A DNA stretch of 64,000 bases, from assembly GCA_965249775.1 (NCBI GenBank), contig OZ252253.1, positions 3,410,001 through 3,474,000 of the forward strand. Reading direction: 5' to 3'. The translations under genes were made by a program, and so were the position numbers. Every line of letters starts with the position of its first letter. Within the stretch, counting starts at the first letter, position 1. The notes beneath the pieces are model-generated. The model did no database searches, was not told where the DNA came from, and worked only from the letters and a program-made list of their open reading frames with translations. The DNA comes from UBA822 sp965249775 (GTDB lineage Bacteria; Gemmatimonadota; Gemmatimonadetes; Longimicrobiales; Gaopeijiaceae). This document shows, one piece after another, positions 51,620 through 59,921 of this stretch.

Positions 51620-53278
51620 CTAGTCCGGCAGCGCAAACGTGAACAGCGCGTGGTTCGCCGACACCGAGACGTACTGGCGGCCGTCGACGCTATACGTCAC
51701 CGGTGCCGCGTGCACCTGCCCCCCCAGGCTGATGTGCCAGAGCTCCTCACCCGTGCGGTCGTCGAGGGCGAAGAAGTAGCCGTCTGCACTGCCTGAGAAG
51801 AGGACTCCGCCCGATGTGGTCATGATACCGGCCCGCCACCCGTCGCTCGTATCGAGCGGATACTCCCACTCGAGCTCTCCCGTGTACGGAGACAGCGCTC
51901 GAATGGCGGCGGCGAAGTTCTCCGGATGGTCAGCGTCCTGGCCGAACCCGCCCAGATAGAAGTCTCCCTCTTCGTACACGTCGTCGCGTTTGAAATAGAC
52001 GTCGGCCTCGTCTGCGGCGTAGGTGTAGAACAGCTCGGTGCTCGGACTGTAGCTGGGTGAGTTCCAGTTCGTGGCGCCAGCGATCGACGGGTAGACCTCG
52101 ATCCCCTCCTCGGTCGGATCCATGTTCGGGACCAGGATCGGACGCCCGCTCTCCGATATCCCTTCGGCCCACGTCTGCTCGGCGAATTCGGTGGCTCGCA
52201 GAAACTGACCGGACTCACGATCGAGCGCGTAGTAGAAGCCGTTGCGGTTCGCCCACAGCATGAGCTTCCGCGGCTGGCCCCCCACGTCCATGTCGACCAA
52301 GACCGGAATCTGAGTAGCGTCCCAGTCGTGCGTGTCGTGAGGCGTGAACTGGAAGTACCAGCTCAACTCTCCGCTGTCTGCGTCCAATGCCACCACGGCA
52401 TCCGAGTACAGGTTGTCGCCCGGCCGAACGTCTCCGTTCCAGTCGGGCCCGGGGTTGCCCGTGCCCCAGTAGATCAGGTCCGTCTCTGGATCGTACGACC
52501 CGGTGAGCCAAGTCGAAGCACCGCCGTACCTCCAGGAGTCGCCTCCCCACGTCTCATTTCCCGGCTCGCCCGGGCCGGGGATCGTGTAGAAGCGCCAAAC
52601 GAGATCGCCCGTCGCCGCATCGTAGGCGTCGATGAAGGCGCGCACGCCGTACTCCCCACCGCCGACGCCTACGATGACCATGTTCTTCACCACGAGCGGT
52701 GCGCCCGTGATGCTGTAGCCTCCAGCGGCGCTTCCTACATCGACGTTCCAGAGGACGCTGCCGGTCTTGGCGTCGAGCGCCAGAAGCCGCGCGTCCACGG
52801 TCCCGAGATAGACGTTCTCTCCGAGGATCGCTACGCCGCGATTGTTCTCACCGCAGCAGAGCGTGAGCTTCTCGGGAACGGGGTGAACGTAGGTCCAGAA
52901 CGGGCGTCCCGTCGCCGCGTCGAGAGCGATGAGCGTGCTGGGCGACTCGGTGATGAACATGAGCCCGTCCACGACGACCGGGGACGTCTCGACGACCGAG
53001 AGCGTGTTGAACTGATGGACCCACTCGACCTTCAGGTCAGCGACGTTGGCCCGATTCACCTGATCGAGCCTACTGTAGCGTTGGCTGTTGTACTCGCCCG
53101 AGTACATCAGCCAGTTCTCGGGCTCCTGATCCGCGTTGACCAGGCGGTCGGACGTCACGAACCGATCGGCCGAACCGGTCACGGAGGTTGCCACGTCGTC
53201 TACGAGGACATCCGGGGTTGGCTCACTCGCCTGACACCCGACCAACGCGATCAACAGTCCTATGGTGACATGTCTCAT
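51620..53278 (-). CDS. PQQ-dependent alcohol dehydrogenase (lipoprotein)
   Basis: ATG 53278 overlaps the stop codon of the cytochrome gene and begins a lipoprotein signal (LLIALVGC). The 552-residue protein is an eight-bladed quinoprotein alcohol dehydrogenase. It shows NWLMYSGEYNSQRYSRLDQVN, the vicinal disulphide LTLCCGEN, WRYGGASTWLTGSYDPETDLIYWGTGNPGPDWNGDVRPGDNLY and FTPHDTHDWDATQIPVL. These match PQQ alcohol dehydrogenases. It should oxidise alcohols in the periplasm and pass electrons to the di-haem cytochrome encoded directly upstream. Confidence 0.9.
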   Translation of the reverse strand: MRHVTIGLLIALVGCQASEPTPDVLVDDVATSVTGSADRFVTSDRLVNADQEPENWLMYSGEYNSQRYSRLDQVNRANVADLKVEWVHQFNTLSVVETSPVVVDGLMFITESPSTLIALDAATGRPFWTYVHPVPEKLTLCCGENNRGVAILGENVYLGTVDARLLALDAKTGSVLWNVDVGSAAGGYSITGAPLVVKNMVIVGVGGGEYGVRAFIDAYDAATGDLVWRFYTIPGPGEPGNETWGGDSWRYGGASTWLTGSYDPETDLIYWGTGNPGPDWNGDVRPGDNLYSDAVVALDADSGELSWYFQFTPHDTHDWDATQIPVLVDMDVGGQPRKLMLWANRNGFYYALDRESGQFLRATEFAEQTWAEGISESGRPILVPNMDPTEEGIEVYPSIAGATNWNSPSYSPSTELFYTYAADEADVYFKRDDVYEEGDFYLGGFGQDADHPENFAAAIRALSPYTGELEWEYPLDTSDGWRAGIMTTSGGVLFSGSADGYFFALDDRTGEELWHISLGGQVHAAPVTYSVDGRQYVSVSANHALFTFALPD

Positions 53279-54063
53279 GGGCTGCTCTCTCCTCCGCGCA
53301 GTCCGGCCAGGTATGCGACGATATCGTCGAGATCGTCGTCGCTGAGGACGCCGAGGAACGGGGGCATCCTGGAGCTCTTCCCTCTCTCGAATTCCTCCAG
53401 CTCGCTCTTGGCAAACGCGTGGAGGTCGTCGTTCGCGTCGAGCAGGCGAACCGCGAACTGGTCCTCGTCGACCAAAAAGCCGGTGACCTGAACCCCACTC
53501 ACCGTCCGCGCCTGGGCCGTCCACCAACGGGGTTCGACGTCGGCGTTCGGGTCGAGCACGGCTGCCCTGAGGAAGTCCGGCGCCCGTTGCCAGCCGACCC
53601 AACTGAGGTCCGGTCCCTGACGACTCCCCTCACCGTTCACGCGGTGGCACGTGCTGCATGTGGCCGTACCGAAGAAGAGCTCGCGGCCTCTCTGGGGATT
53701 GCCCGGGACGGGGCCGACACTGCCGCTCAACGATCGAATGAAGGCCACCACCTGTCCGGTTTTGCGATCGCTCAGTCCTGTCCAGGGCATGGCGGTGCCG
53801 TCGATCCCCCCCTGAACGATCTGAAAGAGCTGGCCGTCGCTCGACGCGTGGCGGAAGAGGCCGCGCGTCAGGTCGGGCCCCCGGCCGCCCGTGGCGTCTC
53901 CGCCGTGACAGAGGGCGCAGTTCTTCTCGAACAGTCGTTGGCCCTCGGCGACATCGGCGCTGCTCGGGCTATCGAGGACCTGAGCGGTTGCCGGAAGGGT
54001 GGTGAGGAGGAGGGGCACGCAAGCGCCCGAGATGGCACGTGTAAGACACTTGACCCACGACAT
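53275..54063 (-). CDS. Di-haem cytochrome c
   Basis: The 262-residue protein has a signal peptide and two c-type haem sites: CALCH near residue 50 and CSTCH near 137. Between them are MPWTGLSDRKTGQVVAFIRSL, with a likely axial Met. A C-terminal domain with MPPFLGVLSDDDLDDIVAYLAGL resembles a third cytochrome-like fold but has no CxxCH. It overlaps the PQQ dehydrogenase gene by four bases and is probably its electron acceptor. Confidence 0.88.
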   Translation of the reverse strand: MSWVKCLTRAISGACVPLLLTTLPATAQVLDSPSSADVAEGQRLFEKNCALCHGGDATGGRGPDLTRGLFRHASSDGQLFQIVQGGIDGTAMPWTGLSDRKTGQVVAFIRSLSGSVGPVPGNPQRGRELFFGTATCSTCHRVNGEGSRQGPDLSWVGWQRAPDFLRAAVLDPNADVEPRWWTAQARTVSGVQVTGFLVDEDQFAVRLLDANDDLHAFAKSELEEFERGKSSRMPPFLGVLSDDDLDDIVAYLAGLRGGESSP

Positions 54064-54099
54064 CGCGACTTCCCCGGCTCAAGGATGGGGCGATCGAAA

Positions 54100-54136
54100 A
54101 AGGCCCATTTGTCGGATCGGAGATAACGTGAGGGGG
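54100..54136 (-). promoter_or_regulatory. Shared upstream element (copy C), possible promoter
   Basis: Closely matches 11634-11668: GGCCCATT, CGGATC, GATAACGTGAGGGG. It lies 37-73 bases upstream of the cytochrome gene. Its meaning is unknown; promoter or operator is the likeliest role. Confidence 0.45.
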
Positions 54137-54196
54137 GGGTGCGGAGCCGTCAACCACCCGCGTCGTTCGGAGTCTTCTCGTTCAGGCGCGAGCGGG

Positions 54197-54865
54197 TCAG
54201 CGGGGCGGCCCGCTCGAACGCGGGCGCATGCCGGCTCGGAACAACAACTCGAAGGACCGGTGGCGTATCTCCCCCAAACTCCCCTCGAACGCGTAGGTGA
54301 GGCCTTCCATCAGTCTGGCCTCGAGCCGCACGGACCAGCGGCCCCCCACCAGGAGCTCCACGCCCCCGCCGACGACGCCGGTCAGCACGATGCTCTTCTC
54401 CGTCGTGTAGGCGCCGGCCACCGAGAGCAACGTCTCGATGTTCGAGAAGTACTCGATAGCAGGACCGGCGTACACATAGATCCCGACCGGATTTCGGAAG
54501 AGCCTGGCCGTGAGTAGGACGGGAAAACTGAAGTAATCGACCCGGGTATCCACGGTGTCCTGGCTTGTCATTCCGACCGCTTCCAGGGGGACGTTACCTC
54601 CTCGCTGGGCGTAGGAGGCCTCCGCCAAGACGCCGAGCCAGCTCAGGGGAGTGGCCACCTCGACGAAGGCACCGAGCACGAGGCCACTGCGCGCGTCCGT
54701 CTCTGGCGCTCCGGACCACAGCTGACGCGATTTCGTCCACCCCAGGTGGCCCCCTACGGCCCGGATCTCCTGTGCGTGAGCCGGCGGCGGGAAGACGCTT
54801 GCCGAGAAAAGCGTGACCGCCGCAAGCGCGGATGCCCGAGTCACGTTCACTGATGCGGTCTGCAT
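54197..54865 (-). CDS. Outer-membrane beta-barrel protein
   Basis: The 222-residue protein has a signal peptide (about 1-31, ending AHAQ). The mature part has alternating strands typical of small eight-strand beta-barrels: GLVLGAFVEVATPLSWLGVLAEASYAQRGG, YFSFPVLLTARLF, PVGIYVYAGPAIEYF and GRWSVRLEARLMEGLTYAF. This resembles PorT/OmpX-like barrels. A role as outer membrane protein or in adhesion is possible; ligand unknown. Confidence 0.75.
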   Translation of the reverse strand: MQTASVNVTRASALAAVTLFSASVFPPPAHAQEIRAVGGHLGWTKSRQLWSGAPETDARSGLVLGAFVEVATPLSWLGVLAEASYAQRGGNVPLEAVGMTSQDTVDTRVDYFSFPVLLTARLFRNPVGIYVYAGPAIEYFSNIETLLSVAGAYTTEKSIVLTGVVGGGVELLVGGRWSVRLEARLMEGLTYAFEGSLGEIRHRSFELLFRAGMRPRSSGPPR

Positions 54866-55000
54866 CGAGCCAAGCTAGGGTGCCTCGAGTCGAGCAGATA
54901 GGTGGGCGCCTCGGACGTTCGGGCTTCCCGTCGTTCCACAGAAACTCACGAATCGGCCTGAGCTTGTTTCGTGTGAGGTTCTGAAGCGGGCGGCGTGTGC

Positions 55001-57022
55001 TCAGTCCTCCCGCACTACTCGCCACGTGATCGGCTGAATCAAATCTAGGGGAGCAGGGAAGCGGTCGTTGGGGAGCGAGCGATACCAGAGCGCACCCGCG
55101 ACGCCAGTGATCATACGATCCACACAAGGATCCCCCGTGCTCTGGATCAACTCAACCCGATCAACCCACCCATCGGCCCGCAGTCGGAGCCGAACCAGCC
55201 CGGTCAGCCCGCGCGTCGGCGGTGCCATCGTGGGGATGAGGATGATCCGTGACCTATCACATGTTTCTGTCAGACGTATCAGAGGTACTTCGCCGGCCAC
55301 CACCGGCTCCACAGGCTCCCGCCAAATCGTGCCGTCGTCGGCAACAATTTCCGGCGACCCGAACAGTGTCTCGGTCCGTATGCGCGTGCCGCGCCAGTCC
55401 CGGCCCACTACTAACGCCTCACCCTGCTGGGGCACCACCGGCATATCTCGGGCCTTTTCGACGCGAAAGCTCTTCAACGCTTGAGCCAGCGAGGTCAGGC
55501 GTTCCTGGCGCACCGCCACCGCTCGCAGCAAACGATCGTGCTCGAACTGGAGCGCTGATGAAGGACTGAGAGACCGGTTCTCAAGAAGAAAGCTCTCGAG
55601 GCTGTCCTCAGCCTGCTGTAGTTCACGGGTCATCTGGGTCAGCCGCTCCCCAGAGATAAGCGGCTCGACCGTGGGCAGGCCCGAGGCGACGGTGCCAAGC
55701 GGTCCGTCCGAGGACGACCAAACTACTTGGGAAGCGAGAGTTTCGTACACTACATGAGCCGCAAGTCGCAACATGCCCACGACTCGCTCCAGGAAGGCGC
55801 TCACAGCTTCCGGGAACGAAGAGGCTGCTGAGGAGTCCATCTCCTCGTAAAACACACGAACCACGCCCCCCGCGACAAGCTCCCGCTTGAGCTCATTGAT
55901 GAGCCCGGACGGGGCTCGGCGGTCTACCCAAATCGACGTGACCGGGGGGGACTCAGGCACGGCGTAGAACGCGGCCACCACCGCCGACACAGCCCCCATC
56001 GGGTACGGCTCATCGTTCACGCGGACCACCCCGTCCACGTCCACCAATATCCGCACCATGTTGTCCTGTGGTTCCCGCTCGACCGCCATCGGCACCGGCA
56101 CCTCGAACGACCCGATCATGAGCACGACGCCGAGGGCCAATGCAGCCAGGCCAGGCAGAACGGACACGCTACGCCGGGGCGTAGTCATGGCGACGATCCT
56201 CTTTCGGAGCGGGACATCGGACTCCGTGAACGCGGCGGCCATTAGCGGACTCGACTCCCGCGCCGACACGGTGAGAAGCGCATCCCCATAGATCTCGATG
56301 TCGGGACGATGGCGGAGTACCCGGCGATCACAGTCCAGCTCTACCGCATCCACCAGCCCCGACGACAACCGCCACACCACTGGGTTCCAGGGGGCCAGAA
56401 TCCGTGCGATGCGTGAGATGGCCAGCAGCAGGGGGTCTCGGGCACGGACGTGCTCTTCCTCGTGGAGCAGTACGAGCGAACGTTGCGCTTCAGGTAGCGA
56501 CGCCAGCCAGGGGGGAACCAGAATACGAGTCCTGAGAACGCCTGAGACGGCTGGACCGAGGTCCGCGGTCAACCAGACGCTGACCCCGTCCACGTTCGCG
56601 GTGCGCCAGGACGAGCCCACCCTGGCCAGTCGGTACGCGGCAACGGCCCATCTGAGTGTCAGGAACACCGAGGCTAGCAGCCAAGCGAGCACTACCACTT
56701 GGTCCAGACCCAGACCCAGACCCGAGGGTTCGACAGAAAGGGTCACCACGGAGGGCAATCCCAGCACGCCAGTTTCGGGGAGCGTACCTGAGGACAGGGC
56801 CGGGACCCCGACTTCGGCGATTACCCCCGAGGACTCCGACGAGGCCCCGCCTACGGTCTTGATCAAGAGGGCAAACGGGAGCGTCAGAGCGAGACCGAGC
56901 GCTACGAGCCACACCCCCCGTTCGGACCTACCGTATCTGCGAAGCGCCGCCGCACAAGCGACAGCTGCAAGGAGAATCGGCAATCCCACTGCCGCCGCAT
57001 AGAGCATCCCATACCCGATCAT
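55001..57022 (-). CDS. M56 (BlaR1-like) metallopeptidase with C-terminal TonB-like domain
   Basis: The 673-residue protein has N-terminal membrane helices and a zinc motif HEEEH (187-191), then ELDCDRRVL, as in the BlaR1/MecR1 group. A further membrane helix lies near 290-305. The periplasmic part includes a helical segment (QAEDSLESFLLENRSL...) and ends with GLTGLVRLRLRADGWVDRVELIQSTGDPCVDRMITGVAGALWYRSLPND, a TonB-C-terminal-like fold. Overlaps the BlaI gene by four bases. The signal could come from the outer membrane via the TonB-like end; this is inference. Confidence 0.85.
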   Translation of the reverse strand: MIGYGMLYAAAVGLPILLAAVACAAALRRYGRSERGVWLVALGLALTLPFALLIKTVGGASSESSGVIAEVGVPALSSGTLPETGVLGLPSVVTLSVEPSGLGLGLDQVVVLAWLLASVFLTLRWAVAAYRLARVGSSWRTANVDGVSVWLTADLGPAVSGVLRTRILVPPWLASLPEAQRSLVLLHEEEHVRARDPLLLAISRIARILAPWNPVVWRLSSGLVDAVELDCDRRVLRHRPDIEIYGDALLTVSARESSPLMAAAFTESDVPLRKRIVAMTTPRRSVSVLPGLAALALGVVLMIGSFEVPVPMAVEREPQDNMVRILVDVDGVVRVNDEPYPMGAVSAVVAAFYAVPESPPVTSIWVDRRAPSGLINELKRELVAGGVVRVFYEEMDSSAASSFPEAVSAFLERVVGMLRLAAHVVYETLASQVVWSSSDGPLGTVASGLPTVEPLISGERLTQMTRELQQAEDSLESFLLENRSLSPSSALQFEHDRLLRAVAVRQERLTSLAQALKSFRVEKARDMPVVPQQGEALVVGRDWRGTRIRTETLFGSPEIVADDGTIWREPVEPVVAGEVPLIRLTETCDRSRIILIPTMAPPTRGLTGLVRLRLRADGWVDRVELIQSTGDPCVDRMITGVAGALWYRSLPNDRFPAPLDLIQPITWRVVRED

Positions 57023-57396
57023 TGGTCGTCCTGCATCTCCCGGAGCCGACGGTCCAGCAGGTCCCTCATCCGGCGTAGTTCATCAGGATCTAACCCAGAG
57101 TCCACCAGGCGAAGGAGAAGCTCCTCGGGTGAGCCCCCGAAAAGCCGCTCGGTCACACGGTCGAGCGCACTCTCACCCGCCGCGTCCCGCTCCACTTCTG
57201 GCGCGTACCGGTGCGCCCGACCCTCGGGGGTTCGGGACACATACCCCTTGCCCTCCATGACCTTGAGCATGGTGAGGACCGTGTTGTGGGCCAGATCGTC
57301 CTCCAGGGCCTCCCTGACCTCGGTGACCGTGGAAGGGCCGTGTGTCCACAGCACGCCCATGATGTCCAGCTCTCGTTTTGTGAAGCGGATTTCCAT
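57019..57396 (-). CDS. BlaI/MecI-family repressor, second copy
   Basis: The 125-residue winged-helix protein has FTKRELDIMGVLWTHGPSTVTEVREAL, NTVLTMLKVMEGKGYV, and a C-terminal helix with ELLLRLVDSGLDPDELRRMRDLLDRRL. It forms a pair with the M56-TonB gene. It is similar in length and layout to the protein at 31625, but divergent, so the two pairs probably sense different signals. Confidence 0.9.
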   Translation of the reverse strand: MEIRFTKRELDIMGVLWTHGPSTVTEVREALEDDLAHNTVLTMLKVMEGKGYVSRTPEGRAHRYAPEVERDAAGESALDRVTERLFGGSPEELLLRLVDSGLDPDELRRMRDLLDRRLREMQDDQ

Positions 57397-57399
57397 CCA

Positions 57400-57428
57400 T
57401 ATCTCCTAACACCTAAAGAGATAGGAGG
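57400..57428. promoter_or_regulatory. Imperfect inverted repeat upstream of second BlaI gene, possible operator
   Basis: TATCTC-N12-GAGATA and the nested CTCCTA...TAGGAG form overlapping dyads 4-32 bases upstream of the repressor start. By analogy to the first pair this is a candidate operator, though its half-site differs. Confidence 0.4.
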
Positions 57429-57497
57429 ACAATACGAGTGCAGCAGGGAGCTGTCAACCAGGGGTCGGCCCTGAGGTTGCGGAATCTGTTGGACCAC

Positions 57498-57516
57498 TAT
57501 ACCGTACAACGGTATA
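57498..57516. promoter_or_regulatory. Perfect inverted repeat TATACCGT-ACA-ACGGTATA
   Basis: Eight-base arms with a three-base spacer, about 100 bases upstream of both divergent genes (57396 leftward, 57619 rightward). This is a strong candidate operator for an unidentified regulator. Confidence 0.6.
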
Positions 57517-57618
57517 CTGTCATGCGTTAGATAAGGGAGGCAAGCGGACATGGGCGCCGGGCTAAGGAAGACAGAAGCTGGGCCGAGTCAAGGACCCGTC
57601 GGCAGGAGGGAGATCGTG

Positions 57619-58317
57619 ATGACGTTACGCCGCTATCGTCCGACCGGAGTGGTGCTGCTTCTGCTGCACCTAGGCGCATGTACGACCTGGAGCCCCGTGA
57701 CGCTGAGTCCTCGCCAGCTCATCGAGCAAGAGCAGCCGGAGAACATCCGAATAACGGGGGCGAACGGGACCGTGGCGTCGGTACAGGACCCCCTCATCCG
57801 GAACGACTCGATCGCGGGCATCGCCTGCCTGCCGGGAGGCGAGTGTACCGCCCACCGTGGATTGATTCCGCTCGATGACGTGATCGGTATCGAGGTACGG
57901 GGCCTTGGGAATGCCATGGGCTGGTTGGGGGCGGCAGCCGAATACTACTTGTCTGGGGGGCGGTTTTCCGGGTTTGGTGGTGTCGGCTATACGCCCGAGA
58001 TCGATGAAGGAGATCCCACGGGGCTGACGTTTGCGGCCGGCGCCCGGGCGTACACTCTCGGCATCAAGCACCGAGGCTTCGCAGAGCTTTCTTTTTCCCA
58101 GGTGGCGATCACGAGCCTGCCCGCGTTCTTGGGTGGGGGCGAACGACATTACGGGCCTGGGATTCAGCTTGGATATCAACATGTGAGGCCGGGCGGCTTC
58201 ACGTTTATGGTTTCCGGCGGTGTCGGGTATGCACTCGGTGTAGAAGAATTCGTTACCGGCAGCAGGTTCGGGCCGCTCTTGAATCTGGGCCTTGGGTACA
58301 CGTGGCGTAGGCCCTGA
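57619..58317 (+). CDS. Lipoprotein of unknown function, strand-rich
   Basis: ATG 57619 (GTG 57616 also possible) follows GGAGGGAG. The 232-residue protein has a lipoprotein signal ending LHLGAC. The mature N-terminus has SPRQLIEQEQPENIRITGANGTVASVQDPLIRNDSIAG, a typical gemmatimonad lipoprotein pattern. The C-terminal half is glycine-rich and strand-like, like a small beta-barrel. Function unknown. Confidence 0.68.
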   Translation: MTLRRYRPTGVVLLLLHLGACTTWSPVTLSPRQLIEQEQPENIRITGANGTVASVQDPLIRNDSIAGIACLPGGECTAHRGLIPLDDVIGIEVRGLGNAMGWLGAAAEYYLSGGRFSGFGGVGYTPEIDEGDPTGLTFAAGARAYTLGIKHRGFAELSFSQVAITSLPAFLGGGERHYGPGIQLGYQHVRPGGFTFMVSGGVGYALGVEEFVTGSRFGPLLNLGLGYTWRRP

Positions 58318-58409
58318 ACACGAGGAGTTCGAGGCCGAGACGGACCCCGGACAGCGCGGACTACGCCGAGAGCAGTTGCGAATAGTCGAGGCGTGATGCC
58401 GCAGGCTCC

Positions 58410-58442
58410 CTGCTTGCGCCTATCGGCCGGCCCTCGGATGTT
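58410..58442 (+). repeat. Dispersed intergenic repeat, copy 3
   Basis: CTGCTTGCGCCTATCGG...CCCTCGGATGTT shares its core with 2468 and 3957. It is followed about 25 bases later by a decayed kinase start, supporting the idea that the repeat is a kinase-gene leader. Confidence 0.55.
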
Positions 58443-58465
58443 AAGCCTGATCGCGGAATGCGCTT

Positions 58466-58540
58466 ATGTCCGATCCCGTCGCTCGCTTAACGCAGCCCAC
58501 TAGAAGCCTGCAACGCCGTCGAGCTCGAGCTAGCCCAAGA
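58466..58540 (+). pseudogene. Decayed Ser/Thr kinase 5' remnant (5)
   Basis: From ATG 58466 the bases align with the start of the kinase remnant at 34795 over about 75 bases (roughly 70% identity by eye), from MSDPVAR through the LNAALEGRYAIE region to the ELG position, but with small indels and a frame break. It is not coding now. Confidence 0.5.
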
Positions 58541-58549
58541 GGAATTGTC

Positions 58550-59083
58550 ATGAAGATCGCAAAGCGACTGCTCGCAAAACGAGTGGCGATTGTCGTGCTC
58601 CTCGTGCTACTGATACCGGCCACAGCGGTCGCCACCGCGGCAGCAAAGCAACGGTTCGCTGATGGACCGAACCAAGTCTTCTCGGGTGGGGCTTTGGAGG
58701 CGGGTGAGCTCCACGTCGGGCCCGAGCCGGACTGGAGCGTCGTGAGTGACGTACAGACGATCGAATTGCAACTACTGGATCCGCCCCGGTCGCGACGGAT
58801 ATGGACCGCGGAATACGATGGCAAACTGTACGTCTGGTCGGGCTACATGAGCACTTTCGTCGGGCGTCTCTGGAAGCGCTGGCCGGGTCAAGCCGAGCGC
58901 GACGGACGCGCTATAATCCGTATCGACGGCATCCGTTATGAACGGCAACTGGTACGGATCCAATCAGGTGACGTCCTGGACGGCATCACCGCCGCGATCA
59001 CCAGCAAGTACCCGTCCCAGACGACCAGAGCAGCCGTGGAGTCAGGCGGCGCCTGGTTGTTCGAGGCTGCCCCACGGAACTGA
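58550..59083 (+). CDS. Membrane-anchored protein of unknown function, possibly split-barrel
   Basis: ATG 58550 follows AAGAGGAATTGTC. The 177-residue protein has an N-terminal helix (VAIVVLLVLLIPATAVATAAA), then a domain with VQTIELQLLDPPRSRRIWTAEYDGKLYVWSGYMSTFVGRLWKRWPG...AIIRIDGIRYERQLVRI. This strand-rich pattern recalls DUF2255/pyridoxamine-oxidase-like split barrels that bind flavin or deazaflavin, but I cannot confirm it. Its function is unknown. Confidence 0.6.
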   Translation: MKIAKRLLAKRVAIVVLLVLLIPATAVATAAAKQRFADGPNQVFSGGALEAGELHVGPEPDWSVVSDVQTIELQLLDPPRSRRIWTAEYDGKLYVWSGYMSTFVGRLWKRWPGQAERDGRAIIRIDGIRYERQLVRIQSGDVLDGITAAITSKYPSQTTRAAVESGGAWLFEAAPRN

Positions 59084-59102
59084 CGAATACGGGAGCCACG
59101 CC

Positions 59103-59231
59103 GTGAAAAAATTCTACTGGGCCATCGTCGCCGCCGTAGTTGCTACCATGTTGGCAGTGCTGTTCGTCCCTGGAGTGGACACTTGGGTAGAGGAGACCGT
59201 TCTGGGATACGTGGGTCGCGCTGCCCGTTGA
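59103..59231 (+). CDS. Small membrane protein (42 aa)
   Basis: A GTG-initiated frame 19 bases after the preceding gene encodes KKFYWAIVAAVVATMLAVLFVPGVDTW and a short tail. GGGAGCC lies upstream. The single helix with basic N-terminus is a plausible small membrane protein, but it could be spurious. Confidence 0.4.
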   Translation: MKKFYWAIVAAVVATMLAVLFVPGVDTWVEETVLGYVGRAAR

Positions 59232-59357
59232 CGAACGCCCAACCAACCATGAGTGCCAACGGGGGCCGGACGGGAATCCCTCGGATCGCTCTCGGGTACG
59301 AATCCACGGGACGATTGGGTGGAGAACGGGCCGAACCCTCCTACCAGAGGACAGACC

Positions 59358-59921
59358 ATGGTCCCAACGGGCAGGCATAGGCACCCGCTCTCGGGCTGGC
59401 TGGTGCTGGCCGGCGTAGTCCTTCTCGTTCTGCCGGGCTGCAACCGCTTCAGCTGGGGCCCCGGTGGAATGAGGATGGCCGTAGGATCAACGTCGCCGTC
59501 ACCCCCGCCCTTCGACGTCGAAGAGGCGCTGATCCTCAGGCCCAAAGACCGACCACCCGAGCCCGTGGATCGCCAACCGTTGCAGCGGCGATTCTCCTCC
59601 GCGATCGAAGCCGGCCTCCTGCCTCCATCGGGAGAGTGGGCTCTGGTCGCCTGGCTTCTGATCGATCGGAACGGCCTGGTTACCGACGTTCGGGTCGAGC
59701 GGGAGTCCGGCGACCCCACCTTCGACGAGGTGTTCAGCGAGGGCATCTCTCTCAGCCGATTTCGGCCAGCAGAGCGAGTCGCGGCCGAGTCGCCGAACGC
59801 CGAGCCCGTAGCCGAGCCTGTAGCCGAGCCTGTAGCCGTTTGGATGGAGTACCCGTACAGCATCAGTTGGAGGGCGGTACCCCCAGGTGGATCCGATGGC
59901 GTTTCGGGAGATCGCGGCTAG
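59358..59921 (+). CDS. Lipoprotein with TonB C-terminal-like domain
   Basis: ATG 59358 follows AGAGGACAG. The 187-residue protein has a signal peptide ending in LVLPGC, a lipobox. The mid part has GEWALVAWLLIDRNGLVTDVRVERESGDPTFDEVFSEGISLSRFRPA, which matches the TonB C-terminal fold, followed by an AEPVAEPVAEPVA repeat. It may transmit energy or bind outer-membrane proteins, or be a degenerate relative. Its last four bases overlap the convergent DUF3089 gene. Confidence 0.62.
   Translation: MVPTGRHRHPLSGWLVLAGVVLLVLPGCNRFSWGPGGMRMAVGSTSPSPPPFDVEEALILRPKDRPPEPVDRQPLQRRFSSAIEAGLLPPSGEWALVAWLLIDRNGLVTDVRVERESGDPTFDEVFSEGISLSRFRPAERVAAESPNAEPVAEPVAEPVAVWMEYPYSISWRAVPPGGSDGVSGDRG

Noticed and set aside
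52328..53491. Long plus-strand open frame opposite the PQQ alcohol dehydrogenase
   Set aside because: The minus strand shows continuous quinoprotein motifs; the opposite frame has only Arg/Val-rich shadow sequence.
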